A stretch of 64,000 nt of DNA from Maratus speciosus (GCA_963932465.1 OZ010795.1:519317451-519381450); one strand, 5' to 3'; shown: positions 35,256 to 47,256, numbered from the stretch's first letter. The notes: generated by a model from the sequence alone, not told the origin. Program-made: numbers and translations.

Positions 35256-37695
35256 CAAAGTAAATAAATTAAAGAAAAACAATTCATTTTCAATAAATAA
35301 CTGTTGTCGTTATCGTTGGGTTTTTAACAGTAAACATAAATCTAATGATGTTCAACAGTCGTAAATTCTCTTTTCATTAACGCAGACATACGTAATAAAA
35401 AATTAAATAGATTGAATAATTTTCGTTACCATATTATTTATTTCATGTTTAGAAAACATTTTGTAGATTTCTGTCTGCGAGTTTTAGGGCTGTGCACGTT
35501 ATATTGGCGATGGTAAACCTGTCCCTGTTTCTCGCTAAAAATTTAAAATATCCCCATGGGCTTTCATTTAACCGTTTCGTTGGATTCTGTCTCTATCTGC
35601 ATAATTATTTTCAAATCCGAAAGTATGCGAAGAGTATTGGCGCAATCCATGCCACCGATGGTGTAACATCTATAATGATTTTAAAAATTCAATCCATGCC
35701 AAGGAGGGTGTAACATCTACACTGATTTTAAAAATCCAGTTAGATTCAGATGATTGTTCTGTACGAAGCTGACCAAAATGTAATATCCCCATAAAACTGT
35801 GTTCTACGGGTCACCCCCTGCAAGATTATCCTGTTTGCTTTTCCTGCATTAAACAACTTGAAAATACAGTTCTGATTTGTTATGTCAATCTCTTCTGTTT
35901 ACCTGATTTATTGCGTAAGAGGCTGGTTTACCGTCAATATCAAGAAAATTCCTCTTTTTCAAATATTTACGTTCAACGGCCGAAAACTAACAACAAACAA
36001 AGTTCATATATTCATTTATACAAATACCATTTTAACGGAATTTGTTTAAAATATAGATGAGCGTATTCTTAAAACATGGGGTCTTCAAATAAGCACAGGG
36101 CTTGTGCTTATATTTAATGTTTGTGTCCAAACTATACCGATCCACACAGAACTAGATAACATGGCAATACTTGCTTAGATAAGTTCTTTTGGGCGAATTA
36201 GACAAGTAAACAAACATTAGATTTTTTTCATATATATATATCGTATCAAAATAGCAAATTTTATTACGTGTATATCGCCATTTTTTATAAAGGCATTTTG
36301 CATTAATTTCATCGAAATCGTGAAATTTAAAAAGTACAATTTTCGTAATTTTTAGTTAATTTAAATTATAAATATGATTTCTTGTTTTTAATGAGAAATT
36401 TATTATAGTATTATAAGTATTATTAATCTTTTTTAATCTAATTTAGAAATAAAAGTTTTTTTCCTCCAAAAAATGGAAAAATCTCATACAATGCAAATGT
36501 ATCATATTGTGTTGCTACGTCAGCTATTGATGAAATTTAAAAGCTCTTTACTTAATGGTTTCTAATATTCTTTTAAGCTTTTAGTGTGTAGCTTTATATT
36601 TGCGTATTGCCTTAACGATAATTAAAAGAATTTTTTTTTAAGAATCGGTATGATTAATTTTATTTCAAAACTTTACATATTTATCTTATGCACTTGAAAA
36701 GTTTACTACCAAAAGAGGAAAATATTTGAATTTTGTTGACATGTATAAATGATATTGACCTGTATTTTACGAATATGTTTCAAATTTAGAATATATTATC
36801 TTGGCAATAATAAAAGATCTTCAAATTCCCCTCAACCAATGAAATTTTACTGCCCGCAAGTTGTCATTTTCTTTCAAAAACGTTCTGGAATAATTACGTT
36901 AAAATCACGTAAATTGAAAAAATTAATTTTTTCAAAAATATCTGTTACTTTTCATTGTAAAAATTATTTCTTGTGTATAATGAGAAATTTAATAAAAATA
37001 ATTTTGTGAATCTTTTCCAAAAAACAGACTTAAATTGTATTTCTTTTGTTCCCCAAAGATCGAATGAAATCATTCAAATACAAATGCGACGCTTCAAGTT
37101 GCTGCACAGCAATATATTTTAACATATGTACGCATTTTCATAATCTTTAAAAATATTTTATAACGAGACTTCAGTCTAGCCTTTTGAGGAGGTATCTCTT
37201 CATATATCTTTGTGTGAAAAAAGAACTAATCTAATAATTGTCATTAAATCCTTAACACGTTAAGCGCCACTTCAATCACCGGTGACAAACACTGGATTCA
37301 CCGATGACTGATGGTCATTCACCGATGACTAATGGTCTAAAGTATGATATAAAACTAAAAATATATATATTGTTTTAAGTAATTTCTGAAAATGTATTTA
37401 AAATTTACTTACCTTTTATTTATTACACGATTATATTTTCTTAAAAATTACTTAAAACATTGTAAATTTTTCAGCTTCAGTGTCAGTCACCGTGGTACTC
37501 AATGTATGAAATACACAAGAAAACAATTAAAGCAGGAAATATATCAAAGAAAATTATTGTTTTCTTTTTTCAAATTCTGCGCTTTAATATTTTTATTGTA
37601 CATCTGAAATTTACAAAAAGATAATTTATGATAATTTAATAATTCCTTTTAGGAAGATGCTGTAATAATAAGATGATTCGTCATATATATAAATA
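35256..37695. other. no gene recognised; two small tandem repeats
   Basis: At about 35640-35735, AATCCATGCCA…GTGTAACATCTA occurs twice, ~50 bp apart. At about 37295-37340, TTCACCGATGACT occurs twice. The remaining sequence is AT-rich without coding signal. Confidence 0.45.
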
Positions 37696-37830
37696 CTAGC
37701 CGCCTCTGGCGACCAGTTTGGTCTCCCTTAAATGTATGTTAAGCATTGCATCATGTTACTTTCATTCTTAAAAAAATTGACTTGCTCAATCCTTCGCCGA
37801 GTCCAAAGATTCTGATAGAGGAATCAAGAA
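37696..37830 (-). mobile_element. Helitron-like element R4, copy 2 (3' end)
   Basis: On the minus strand it ends AACTGGTCGCC-AGA-GGCGGCTAG with T beyond, a clean hairpin immediately before CTAG. It is homologous to 21250-21395 in the opposite orientation (AGGGAGACCAAACTG, TTGAGCAAGT, CAATCCTTCGCC-type blocks). Confidence 0.5.
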
Positions 37831-38974
37831 TTCTTTGCGAACTTGATAGCATTTCATATATTTTTGTTGTTATGCGTACTTCGTCTTTTTTGACAAATAC
37901 CATTTAATTTCCGTAACTGTAAAAATGAGTGAAATTTCAAGTGTTTAAACTGAGATTTGTCCATAAATTATCTAAATTAAACTTATTTTACTTAAACATG
38001 CTGTTGCTTCAATACTATTTTTTAGTATTAATAAATTTATTTAAATTTTGCAAATCATGCATTTATAATTTTTTTTCACTACTTAATAACTAAATAATGA
38101 ATATATATACTTTTGCTTTTATAGATTTGATTTCTGAGTTCATAGTAACGTAACTAAGAGAAATAGCAAAATAAAACCTTCGAGAATGCAAGTTGTTGAA
38201 AAACGTTAGCGCCACCAATTTACCTACTCTGACGTCATAAGAATATTGTCCATTCATTATTGGAGAATCTGCTTTGCGAATGATTACCACCTCGGCCTAA
38301 TATTTTCTACTCTTTATGATGAATGAATCTCTTGTGTTTGTTTACTTTATGAAGTGAAATAGAAAGATATCAACTTAATTTCAATTGAAATTATCTTGGA
38401 ATATATATTTATTTGAATGTAAATTAGGCACAATACTTTGCTATCGAAATAAAATATTTTAGTTTATGTTATTATTATTACGATTAATTGTTTATTTAGG
38501 TACTTTTCCATTACAGGAGCCTTGGCATTTTTTTTAATGCTTGGCGCAATTCGGGCTTCAGAACGTGTAATACGTCGATAAAATATATAAATAGCTATGA
38601 AAACAAACCTGGTGAGTTTTTATTTTTATTTATATGTATTTATTTGCATATAAACATTTTATTTGCACATATTATACAATATTTGTTTACATAAAAATTA
38701 CTTCTGTTTCTATATAAAAATAGATTATTGGCTTCTTTAGATTAAATAAATTGCATACACATGGAAAAATTGCTTATGTATATGAAATAGGATATAGATT
38801 GCCGGAAAATACGATGCCAATTTTTTTTTCTCGCCAAGAACCTATGCTGGAAAAATATCTATTTATTTATTTAATTAATTATTTATTGTATTTTAAATGA
38901 GGTAAATGAAATATGTGTATTTTAAGTGAAATATTTATTTTAAATGAAATGAGTGATAGGTTTATATTTTTAAT
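37831..38974. other. no gene recognised
   Basis: AT-rich, with a GC-richer patch at ~38130-38300 containing CTGACGTCAT. No open frame of interest. Confidence 0.4.
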
Positions 38975-39115
38975 GAAATGATGGTAATGGAAGAATATTT
39001 GGCAATTTATCACCTGCGCCCGACTAATATAAAAGTACCGAAATGTTCGTTTGGCATATAAAAAATGAAGCGGTCAGCCCGGAACTATTGATGACAGTCA
39101 CATGACTTCTGTTTT
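38975..39115 (+). repeat. dispersed repeat R3, copy 2
   Basis: Collinear with 5020-5155: TTATCACCTGCGCC, AAGTACCGAAATG, AAGCGGTCAGCCCGGAACTA, GTCACATGACTT. Confidence 0.6.
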
Positions 39116-40035
39116 TATTATATTATATGATAAACTTACATAACAAAATTAAAATGAATTTATATAAAGTTTAATATTTCAAATTAATAATGAAACCTTG
39201 TAAAAGCAATTCATTTTTATGAAAAACAATTTCATTTTCTTTATTTTTGGAAATGACAATAGTTTGGAGACTTAATTAGAATTAAATTTAAGAATAAAGT
39301 TTTCAAAACCATTGTTATAATTAAGAATAAAGTTTTCAAAACTATCATTATAATTAAGAATATCAGATAAAAGGGTACAAATATAGAAGGATATATACGG
39401 GAAAAAAAAAAAAAGAATTTTCACATTGTCAAATTTCTTATGTGTAAATTCAAAATGCGCACCTCATCGAATGTTATTTAGAATAAAATGACAATGTTTA
39501 ATTAGGCATTAACTATTTTCATATTAATCTTATAGGAGCAGTCTTTTCAGTCCGGAGGATTTTTTTTTATTTAGGTATCTACCAGAAATTCCAAATAGTA
39601 AAAATTGGCTTATTTAATGGCGTATTACGTGAGAGGATTTTTACTATAGGAAAAAAATATATATATATTTGAATAAAAAAAAATCAAATCGAATAAATTG
39701 GTAACACTGTGTAGGGATTATTCTTAAAACATTGTTACAACATTAAAACACAGTGAAATGAAAATTATGCATTTGTATAGAAAAAACTAGTGAATATCAT
39801 TGTGTTAAGAGGATACAATCACTCCATATCGATTAATAAAAACAATTTTTGTTTACACGGAGAAAAAGATAATGTAATAGAATATGCTAACTATAACATT
39901 GATTAATGTAAATTCCATTATTTTATGTTTTAGGCTATTATTGCCTTTATAAAGATTTTAACAAAAATTTACGGAATAAATCTAAAAGTTTAAAGAAATA
40001 AAGATAAATATAAGTACCGAAAATTCATTTGTTTT
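39116..40035. other. no feature recognised
   Basis: AT-rich filler with a short direct repeat AAGAATAAAGTTTTCAAAAC (39292, 39325). Confidence 0.4.
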
Positions 40036-40425
40036 TTTCTAAATCTAAAATCATAGTCAGTGTTGAATAATTTTCTAATTTTAAACGAAGTTCTCTGGAA
40101 AAGAATCTATCGATGGGGATCTCATTGCCTTCAACAGCGTGCACAAATCGAATTTGTAATATTTTATTTTTTAAAGGATAATTTATCCAAAAATACCTAG
40201 ATCCCACTGTCTTCGGCTGCGTACACAGACAGCGCTGCTCATGTCTCAGTTTGTTTGTATTTTATACTTTTAAACGAAAATCGAAACAATTGTGATAATG
40301 GGGGCATTACTGCATTCAATAGCGTGCAGCTTCGTATTTGTATGATATTATATTTTTATAAAAAAAATTTATCCAAACGAACTAAGGGGTTCCCATTATT
40401 GTGTTATAGTGATTAACGTTTCAAT
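40036..40425. repeat. two diverged tandem units (~180-210 bp)
   Basis: Both units contain TTTTAAACGAA, GCATT/TTGCC then TTCAA-AGCGTGCA, TTTGTA-TATTAT, AATTTATCCAAA and a CCCA-TGT end. Divergence is high. Function unknown. Confidence 0.5.
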
Positions 40426-40511
40426 TTACAACATTTAGACACATTAAAATCTCAATTATGACCAAAATTTTCAAGAAATCCTGAGAAACCGAAATAATAT
40501 AAAACTCTTCT

Positions 40512-42236
40512 AGTCCAGGCAATAGGGGATTTTACCTCGCAAAATTAATGGTAGTTCTGGAAATCGGCTTACTTTATGTTTTTTTGGGTCGATGAATCCG
40601 AATTTTTAACTTCCCACCAAAATTTACCTCGGCAACACCCCCCCTCCCCAAATTTTGGTAAAATGCCCCCCGAAAAAGGTTTTTATTAAAAAAATCAATT
40701 TTTTTATTGATTTAGGGAAAAAGTATGTAGAAATTCGGAAAGTAGACAAAATTTGCAACAAATAAGATGTATGAAATTATGACGTGGGATGAATGAGGGG
40801 AGGGGGGGTTCTGCCTCGGAACATGCGCCGCGGTGCTGCGTGGACTAAGCTGCGCAATTCCACTTAACTACTCACATCGTTTACATTTGCCCTCCCGTCT
40901 CCCCTCCGAACTTTCCCTTATAAGGTTTACTTTAAATATGGGTGTCTGAATCCGAATTTTTAATTTCCCCCCCAAATCCCCCCCATATCCCCCCCCCGCA
41001 ACCCCCAATATAGTTGTTTTTAAATTAAATTTTTTATTGTTTTACGGTTAAAGTATGTAGAAATTCAGAAAGTAGACAAAATTTGCAACAAATAGGATAT
41101 ATGACATTATCACGTAGGATAAATGGGGAGAGGGGGGCTGCCTCGGAACATTTCCCGCGCGCTGTTCTCAAAAATCAAATGTTTTCAAAAAATCAATTTT
41201 TTTATGGGGGGGGGGTTGCCGGGTGAAATTTGGATGAGAAGTTACAAATTCGGATTCAGCGACCCAAAAAACATAAAGTGAGTTGAAACCCAGACCTAGC
41301 ATTAAATTTAAATTAAAATAATAAAACTTGGCAAAACATCACCATAAAATAAAAACAATACATACTGTAATACCTATGTATTATAGTACAATACCTATTG
41401 TTTTTATTTTATGATGATTTTTTACAAAGTTTTAACTATGTATTGTTTTTATTTTATGGTGATTTTTTACAAAGTTTTATTATTTTAATTGCTTCATATC
41501 GCCAGTTGTCGGTGCTGTTTCGCTAGCATTAATTTTTCCAGGTAAAATCCCCTATTGCCTGGACTTGCATAACTTAGTGCACGTAGCGCCGCAGTGCATG
41601 TTCAGAGGCAGCCCTTCCCCTCCCCGTTCATCCTACGTCATAATGTCATATATCCTATTTGTTGCAATTGTTGTCTATTTGTGAATTTCTACATACTTTT
41701 CCCCTAAAATAATAATAAAAAAAATATTTAAAAACAACTATTTTGAGGGGGTTGCGGAGGGGGGATTTTTGTGGTGAAGTTAAAAATTCGGATTTAGCGA
41801 CCCAAAAAACTTAAAGTAAACTTTATAGGGAAAGTTCGGAGGGGAGACGGGAGGGCGAATGTAAATGATGTGAGTGGTTAAGTGGAATTGTGCAACTTAG
41901 TCCACGCAGCACCTCGGCGCATGTTCCAAGGCAGATCCCCCTCCCCATTCATTCTACGTCATAATGTCATACATCTTATCTATTTCAAATTTTGTCTACT
42001 TTGTGATTTTCTAGATACTTTTTTCCCTAAAACAATAAAAAAATTGATTTTTTTAAATGAAAACCTTTATTGGGGAGCTTTTTATCAAAATTTGGCGGGA
42101 GGGGGGGTTGCCGGAAAGAAATTTTGGTGAGAAGTTAAAAATTCGGATTCAGCAACCCAAAAAACATACAGTAAGCCTTTTTCCAGAACTACCATGAATT
42201 TTGCTAGGTGGAGCGCCTATACGGTCTCTATTGCCT
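40512..42236. mobile_element. foldback element built from alternating ~340-bp modules
   Basis: The outer ends are inverted (CCAGGCAATAGGGGATTTTA at left; a diverged inverse ending CTATTGCCTGG at right). Inside, a module with ATTCGGATTCAGCGACCC, a long G or C run, a palindromic AAAATCAATTTTTTTAT core, AGTAGACAAAATTTGCAACA and a CGGAACATGCGCC tail occurs about five times. Two or so point right (40.55-41.17 kb) and three left (41.17-41.29, 41.55-41.83, 41.84-42.20 kb). The centre (41310-41530) carries the TTACAAAGTTTT palindrome also seen at 21.8 kb. No protein is encoded. Confidence 0.75.
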
Positions 42237-43200
42237 GGAACTATTCCCCCATTCCCTTATTAAAAATGCAAAATAATATCTCCTTGCATTGTTAAATTAG
42301 AGGCCTTCCCACACATTCACAGAAACTAAAACTTCTTCGAAAGTAAAATATGTAATATGAACTTTAAGGGGACCGGGTAAGTTCTATCTCCGCCATGTTA
42401 AAATACACCAACTTTATGTACCTTTTTTCTCGGAAATGGTGAAATATAGAGGTCTAGAATTTTTAGAGTAATTTGAGTAATATGCTTTACGTATTTTAAC
42501 AGTTCATTTTCTTTCTAAGTGTGCCTGAAAATTAATTATTAATTATTTATTGGAAGGCATTTTTAAATTAGTATTTTTGGTAAGATTTCACTGCATAAAA
42601 TCAAGCAGGACGGTCGTTCTGCCAAGCCAAGCTGAAAAAAAATGCTAACCCCGCCAAACAAACAAACGCCAAGAATAAGGCAAGAGACCGTAACTGCTTA
42701 TTATACTGATGACAACTTCTCCATGTTAAATGAACGAAATATGCCAGCGTAAAATTTCCCATATCAAAAGAAGCAATCATCGCAGAAAAATAAAACCAAC
42801 ACTAGAAGGACCTAATAAAGAAGATCTTCAATTTGAGATCAAATGCATCCTCATAAATTAACTATAAACAGAGATATAGATTTTTTAAAATAACGTCGAG
42901 ATACTGAAAATGACAGATTTCTTTTCTTCGTCACAACTTTTGTTTAAATCGAGGTAGAGACTTAAATAATGGACAGAAAAAAGTAAGGATTGAATTTTTG
43001 GATAGATATTTACTCAATCTACGTGCTTTTATAAAATTCAGCTTTAAAAACATTAATTTTCTATTCATAATTAGCGAAAAACTGTTAATTAGTTCTAAAG
43101 TTTACAAATTATGCCAAATAGCGATAAACCCGCCAAAATATTTTAGAAATCTTATACTTTTCTTTTATATTATCCTTTTGCATTGATTTCATCGAAGATA
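42237..43200. other. no gene recognised
   Basis: AT-rich spacer; a 62-codon frame at 42998-43186 is featureless. Confidence 0.4.
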
Positions 43201-43202
43201 AC

Positions 43203-43330
43203 TATGGCTGAGATTCAGATAGATTTTTCGCTGTTAGCGAAATGAGTTTGACCAATCAGAAGCCTGCAAGTTTGAGAATATTTGCTGTTTGTGGATTCCG
43301 GCCTATGTCATGAAAGTTTTGAGTCATTTT
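43203..43330 (+). mobile_element. MITE family M3, half copy
   Basis: It has the left end GAGATTCAGATAGATTTTTCG and CTGTTAGCGAAATGAG then CCAATCAGAAGCCTGCA, but the right terminal repeat is missing. Confidence 0.6.
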
Positions 43331-43373
43331 TTTTGTGCCGTGTATGAAGTGCAATATTTGTAGAAATGTAGGC

Positions 43374-43524
43374 TAGGATCCAGATAGATTTTTCGCTGTT
43401 AGCGAAATGAGAATCGCCAATCAATAGCCTGCATTTCTGCAAACAGCGAAAAGTTCACAAAAATGCAGGCTTCTGATTGATGAATCTCGTTTCTCTGACA
43501 GTCAAAAATCTATCTAGATTGCGC
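43374..43524. mobile_element. MITE family M3, full copy
   Basis: A ~150-bp element with inverted ends built on CAGATAGATTTTTCGCTGTT and internal CAATCAATAGCCTGCATT versus the inverse AATGCAGGCTTCTGATTGAT. Related copies are at 43203-43330 and 46487-46660. Confidence 0.75.
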
Positions 43525-43525
43525 A

Positions 43526-43762
43526 CAATGGAGGATATTCCAAATATGGGTTCGAGGCTGAAAAAGTCACGTGATACCGGTAATTTATCGAAGGAACTTC
43601 TATCTGATAAGAAGGGAAGATACTACTACTTTGCCTCATGAACCGTTTCATTGGCTAGCGGGGATTTACATTACACGTCTACGGAGCCTTCCCTTCTTTA
43701 CGATAGAAGTTTTTACCTTGACCACGTGATCAAAATGTAGATGGAATATCCTCCATTATGTT
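43526..43762. mobile_element. 237-bp TIR element
   Basis: The ends CAATGGAGGATATTCCA and TGGAATATCCTCCATTATG are inverted. Inner inverted blocks (TCACGTGAT / ATCACGTGG; GAACTTCTATC…AAGAAGGGAAG and its inverse) show that the whole unit is a degenerate palindrome. Confidence 0.75.
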
Positions 43763-43794
43763 GAACACAATTTTGCATTTCCACATCCAGGTAG

Positions 43795-44050
43795 GGTATT
43801 AATTGTCATAACAACAATACATATTCGAAACTATTTAAGGCACTGATTCTGAACTCCTTTGCTATACCTTTCAATATTAAAGAAGTTGTTGTTTCCATAG
43901 TAACAGTACTTTTCTGTATTGCTTTCTCTAAAACACAAATATAGAAATTTAACAAAGAGCGCTCAGAATCAACACCATAACAGAGAGCCTTCATACATAA
44001 GAGTGGTGATATATGCACAGGAAGCATGCTCATTTCAAGTTTTTGCAGAA
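43795..44050 (-). repeat. repeat R6, copy without insertions
   Basis: This is the reverse relative of 46790-47335. It has shared blocks TTAAAGAAGTTGTTGTTTCC, ATTGCTTTCTCTAA, AACAGAG and AGAGTGGTGATATATGCAC. It lacks the MITE and SINE found in the other copy and so records both empty sites. Confidence 0.75.
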
Positions 44051-44056
44051 AGTATG

Positions 44057-45633
44057 GCTACAGCGTCTAGAATACCTTGTGTGGAAATATGCTATCCAAA
44101 CAACGCTAAAAATTTGTATCCCTTAAATGTGCGACGATACTGCTAAAATCCCAAGTATCGATCACAGCGACATCTGCGGGATTTAGCATTGCATTGTATA
44201 GACTAGCAATATCTTGCAGTTTGAGAAAATATCCTGCAGATGTGATCTGTATATTTCAGCAGCATCATTGCACAGTTAAGGGATACAATATTTTAGCACT
44301 TTTTAAAGTATTACAGGGATAGCCAATTTCCACACTATATATACAGCGCCTAGAAGATACAGTGTGGAAAACGGCTAAAAAATAGTGCTGAAAAATTGAA
44401 TCCCATAAATGTACAACGATGCTGAATAACAAGATGTCGATAGTAGCGCCATCGTAGTGATTTAAAAAGGATAGTCATTCTAAAAGAGACTCTTTTACCT
44501 ATTTCACGTCATTCCTTAACTAAATTAGCTTATAACAGACCAAAATACCTTATATTTATAGTTTCCGATATTTAATATTCTATAATTTTTGAAAACTCAG
44601 TGTTTATATTGAAAAGAGTTACGAGATGGCACTCGTATCAGCATATTGCCGCTGAGCATTGTTGGAGATTTATGGGATACAAGTTTTTAGCATTTTTTAA
44701 AACATTATAGGGATAGCCGTTTTCCACACTGTATCTTCTAGGCGCTATACTATAGCTACGTTATAGGCCTAGATTATATGTTGTAGAAATCGACTATTCC
44801 AGCAATACTTAAAAAAGCGCGGAAATAGTGAATCCCTTAAATGTACAACGATGTTGAATTCCAAACAGCCATTTACAGCGACATCTGCAGGATATTTTTT
44901 TAAAGAAGAAAGAGACACGTGTAATGCACCGCTATAGCGTCTAGAATACATACTGTGGAATTTTGCTATCCAAGCAGCGCTAAAAAGTTGTATCCCTTAA
45001 ATGTGAACTGGCGCTGAAATCCAGGGAGCTGATCGCAGCAACATCTGTGATAAACTTTCAATGTAAACATCGTAATATTACAGCGGGCTTGACGCCAAGC
45101 ACACAGGTCAGATGTATGTTAATAAAATGTAAAAAAAAAAAAACGCTACAGCGTCTAGACCAAATTATAGCGCCTAGAATATATAGTGGGGAAATTGGCT
45201 ATCCCTGTAATACTTAAAAAAGTGGTAAAATATTGTATCCTTAAATGTGCAACGATGCTGCTGAAATATACAAATCGCAGCGACATCTGCAGGATATTTT
45301 CTATAACTGAAAGATATTGCTAGTCTATACAATGTAATACGAAAATCCCGCAGATTTCGCTGCGATCGACACTTGGAATTTTAGCAGTATCGTCGATCAT
45401 TTACGGGATACAAATTTTTAGCGTTGTTTAATAAAATATTTCCACACTAGGTATTCTAGACGCTGTTACCAAATCGTCATGAAGTTTTAGGAAATATCCT
45501 GCAGATATCGCTGTGATCGACTCATTGGATTTCAGCATCATTTGAAATTTAAGAGATCCAATATATTAGCACTTTTTAAAGTATTACTGGGATAGCCGAT
45601 TTCCACATTATATATTCTAGGCGCTGTAGCACC
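44057..45633. mobile_element. foldback element of repeated 'GCGTCTAGAATA' modules
   Basis: About nine copies of a ~100-bp module lie here in mixed orientation. The module is TACAGCGTCTAGAATA, TGTGGAAATTGGCTATCC, GCTAAAAATTTGTATCCC, TTAAATGTGCAACGATGCTG. Five or so face left-to-right (44057, 44345, 44770, 44935, 45150) and four the other way (44270, 44650, 45400, 45540). Interspersed is a GCGACATCTGCAGGATATTT block. The outermost modules are inverted (GCTACAGCGTCTAGAATA versus TATTCTAGGCGCTGTAGC), so the whole is bounded as a foldback unit. No ORF of note. Confidence 0.75.
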
Positions 45634-45639
45634 GTGGTA

Positions 45640-45858
45640 GCCTGTCTTTTTCGTTTACCTCGGAGTAGATATAGATGAAGTCATTTGTAGCTGTTCCTAA
45701 ACTGTGGCCAACAACATATAAGGCCAGTTCATAACGTCACACGGAGTTGATTATCTGTACACGGCAATGGACACAAAAAAATCGACTCGCAGCTTTGTAC
45801 TAATCATCGTGTAAAGATGATCCAACTCTGAGACTAACGAAAAAGACAGGATACCGCG
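45640..45858. repeat. inverted repeat with 'GGTAGCCTGTCTTTTTCGTT' ends
   Basis: ACCGTGGTAGCCTGTCTTTT at 45640 pairs with AACGAAAAAGACAGGATACC near 45837. A third, direct copy of the same end is at ~45988-46010, after the next palindrome, so the two structures are nested or adjacent. Confidence 0.75.
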
Positions 45859-45860
45859 GT

Positions 45861-45983
45861 GGGTCCGATTCTTCTTTTTTTACAGACCGCTGGAGTCACG
45901 TGATGCTCGAATGCACCAAAGAAGGTGCGTGAAAAGAGCATCACGTGACTCCAGCGGTTTGTAAAAAAAGAAGAATCGGACCC
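45861..45983. repeat. 48-bp-arm palindrome, 47 of 48 paired
   Basis: Arms 45861-45908 and 45936-45983 differ at a single base, around a 27-base loop. Each arm contains GTCACGTGAT, an E-box-type site, and a 7-base T or A run. Confidence 0.9.
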
Positions 45984-46284
45984 AACGCGGTAGCCTGTCT
46001 TTTTCGTTAGCCTCGATCCAACTGCATGTGACTTTTAAACATCATGAACTGGCCTATTATGTCATTGGTCGCGCTAACACCCCCCCTCCTGCGCCCACCG
46101 TATATAACGGCATCTTGTACTGGAGACTGCTAAATGGGCTGCTATCGGTCAAATTCAAGAGAGAAAAGGGCAGAAGAGAGGGAAATAACTCTTTTTTTTT
46201 TTGGTAACTAGTTTTCCACACGGGAAGATTGACATGTCTGTTCCTCTCCTTTCATAACTTCATGGTGGTGAAATACGCCAAAGC

Positions 46285-46475
46285 ATCCTAAATATCTGAG
46301 AAAGTCTTGACTCGCGTTACGAAAACATCACACAAAGCAGGCAGAGCAAAGAAACAAAATCATTCATCGGCTCGTGAATATGAACGAGCCAATGAATGTT
46401 TTTTCTTCTTTGTTTTGCCTGCTTTGTGTGACGTTTTTCTGACACGTGTCAAGGCTTTCTCCAATATTTAAAGGG
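46285..46475. repeat. inverted repeat (~80-bp arms)
   Basis: AATATCTGAGAAAGTCTTGA, CATCACACAAAGCAGGCAGA and GGCTCG on the left pair with GCCTGCTTTGTGTGACG, GTCAAGGCTTTCTCCAATAT and CGAGCC on the right. Probably a small MITE. Confidence 0.75.
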
Positions 46476-46486
46476 CATTGAATAGG

Positions 46487-46660
46487 CCGGGATCAAGATA
46501 GATATTTCGCTATTAGCGGGATGGGATTGATCAATCAGACGTCTGCATTTTTCCGAACTTTTTGATGTTTGCAGTAAACACCGAAAAGCCTGCAAGGATA
46601 AAGGCTACTAATTGGTCAATGTAATTTTACTAACAGAGAAAAATTTATCTGGATCACGGA
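46487..46660. mobile_element. MITE family M3, third copy
   Basis: Diverged relative of 43374-43524: AAGATAGATATTTCGCTATT at left, AATCAGACGTCTGCATTT, and the inverse ACAGAGAAAAATTTATCTGG at right. Confidence 0.65.
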
Positions 46661-46842
46661 CATTAACTTTGGTTGGTTAAAACAATTTTGAATAAAATCA
46701 AATCAGGAAGCCAATGTTTGTTAACTTTTCTGGTTAGTTTAATTGAAATCTTCCTCGTCTATTACTGAAAACTGAGTTACCGTACTTTGGACAAAAAATT
46801 GAATATGAGTACACGACTTGTGCATATGTCACCACTCTAACA

Positions 46843-47032
46843 CAGTGTTGCCAGATGGGCTACTTTTTTTTAACTCAGATACTTGATTGGTACCACTTTT
46901 TTGAAATTGTAAAATGTGCCTTATTTAATGACATATTAATTAAGGCGAAAACAATGGGAATTTTACCGTTTATACTAAGTGCTGGCAATCAAGAAATCTG
47001 AATTAAAAAAAAGTAGCCCACTGGCAACACTG
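46843..47032. mobile_element. hAT-type MITE, 190 bp
   Basis: The ends are CAGTGTTGCCAGATGGGCTA and its inverse (…TAGCCCACTGGCAACACTG). They are flanked by a perfect 8-bp duplication CTCTAACA (46835-46842 and 47033-47040). CAG-starting ends plus an 8-bp duplication are diagnostic of hAT elements. The site is empty in the related sequence near 44005. Confidence 0.93.
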
Positions 47033-47122
47033 CTCTAACATATAAATGTTCTGTGTTATGACCATGATTCTAAGTGCAGTTGGTTAAATTTGAGTATCTG
47101 GGCATTAGAGAAAGCAATAGTG

Positions 47123-47256
47123 GCCCACTGTGGCTGAGTGGATAAGACACAATGCCGCTAATCGCTTGAGAGCGTAGGTGGAAGCAGATTCGAATCCCGC
47201 CGTGATCCGCGTGTGATATGATGTATGTGTTCAGTAAATCAAACAAACAAACAAGC
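47123..47256 (+). mobile_element. tRNA-derived SINE
   Basis: The head has an A box TGGCTGAGTGG and a B box GATTCGAATCC with tRNA-Ser/Leu-like spacing (GCTAATC in the anticodon-loop position). Then come a ~45-base body and a (CAAA)n-type tail. It is bounded by an 11-bp direct repeat AAGCAATAGTG (47112-47122 and 47257-47267), as made by LINE-driven integration. The related sequence near 43920 lacks it. Confidence 0.9.
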
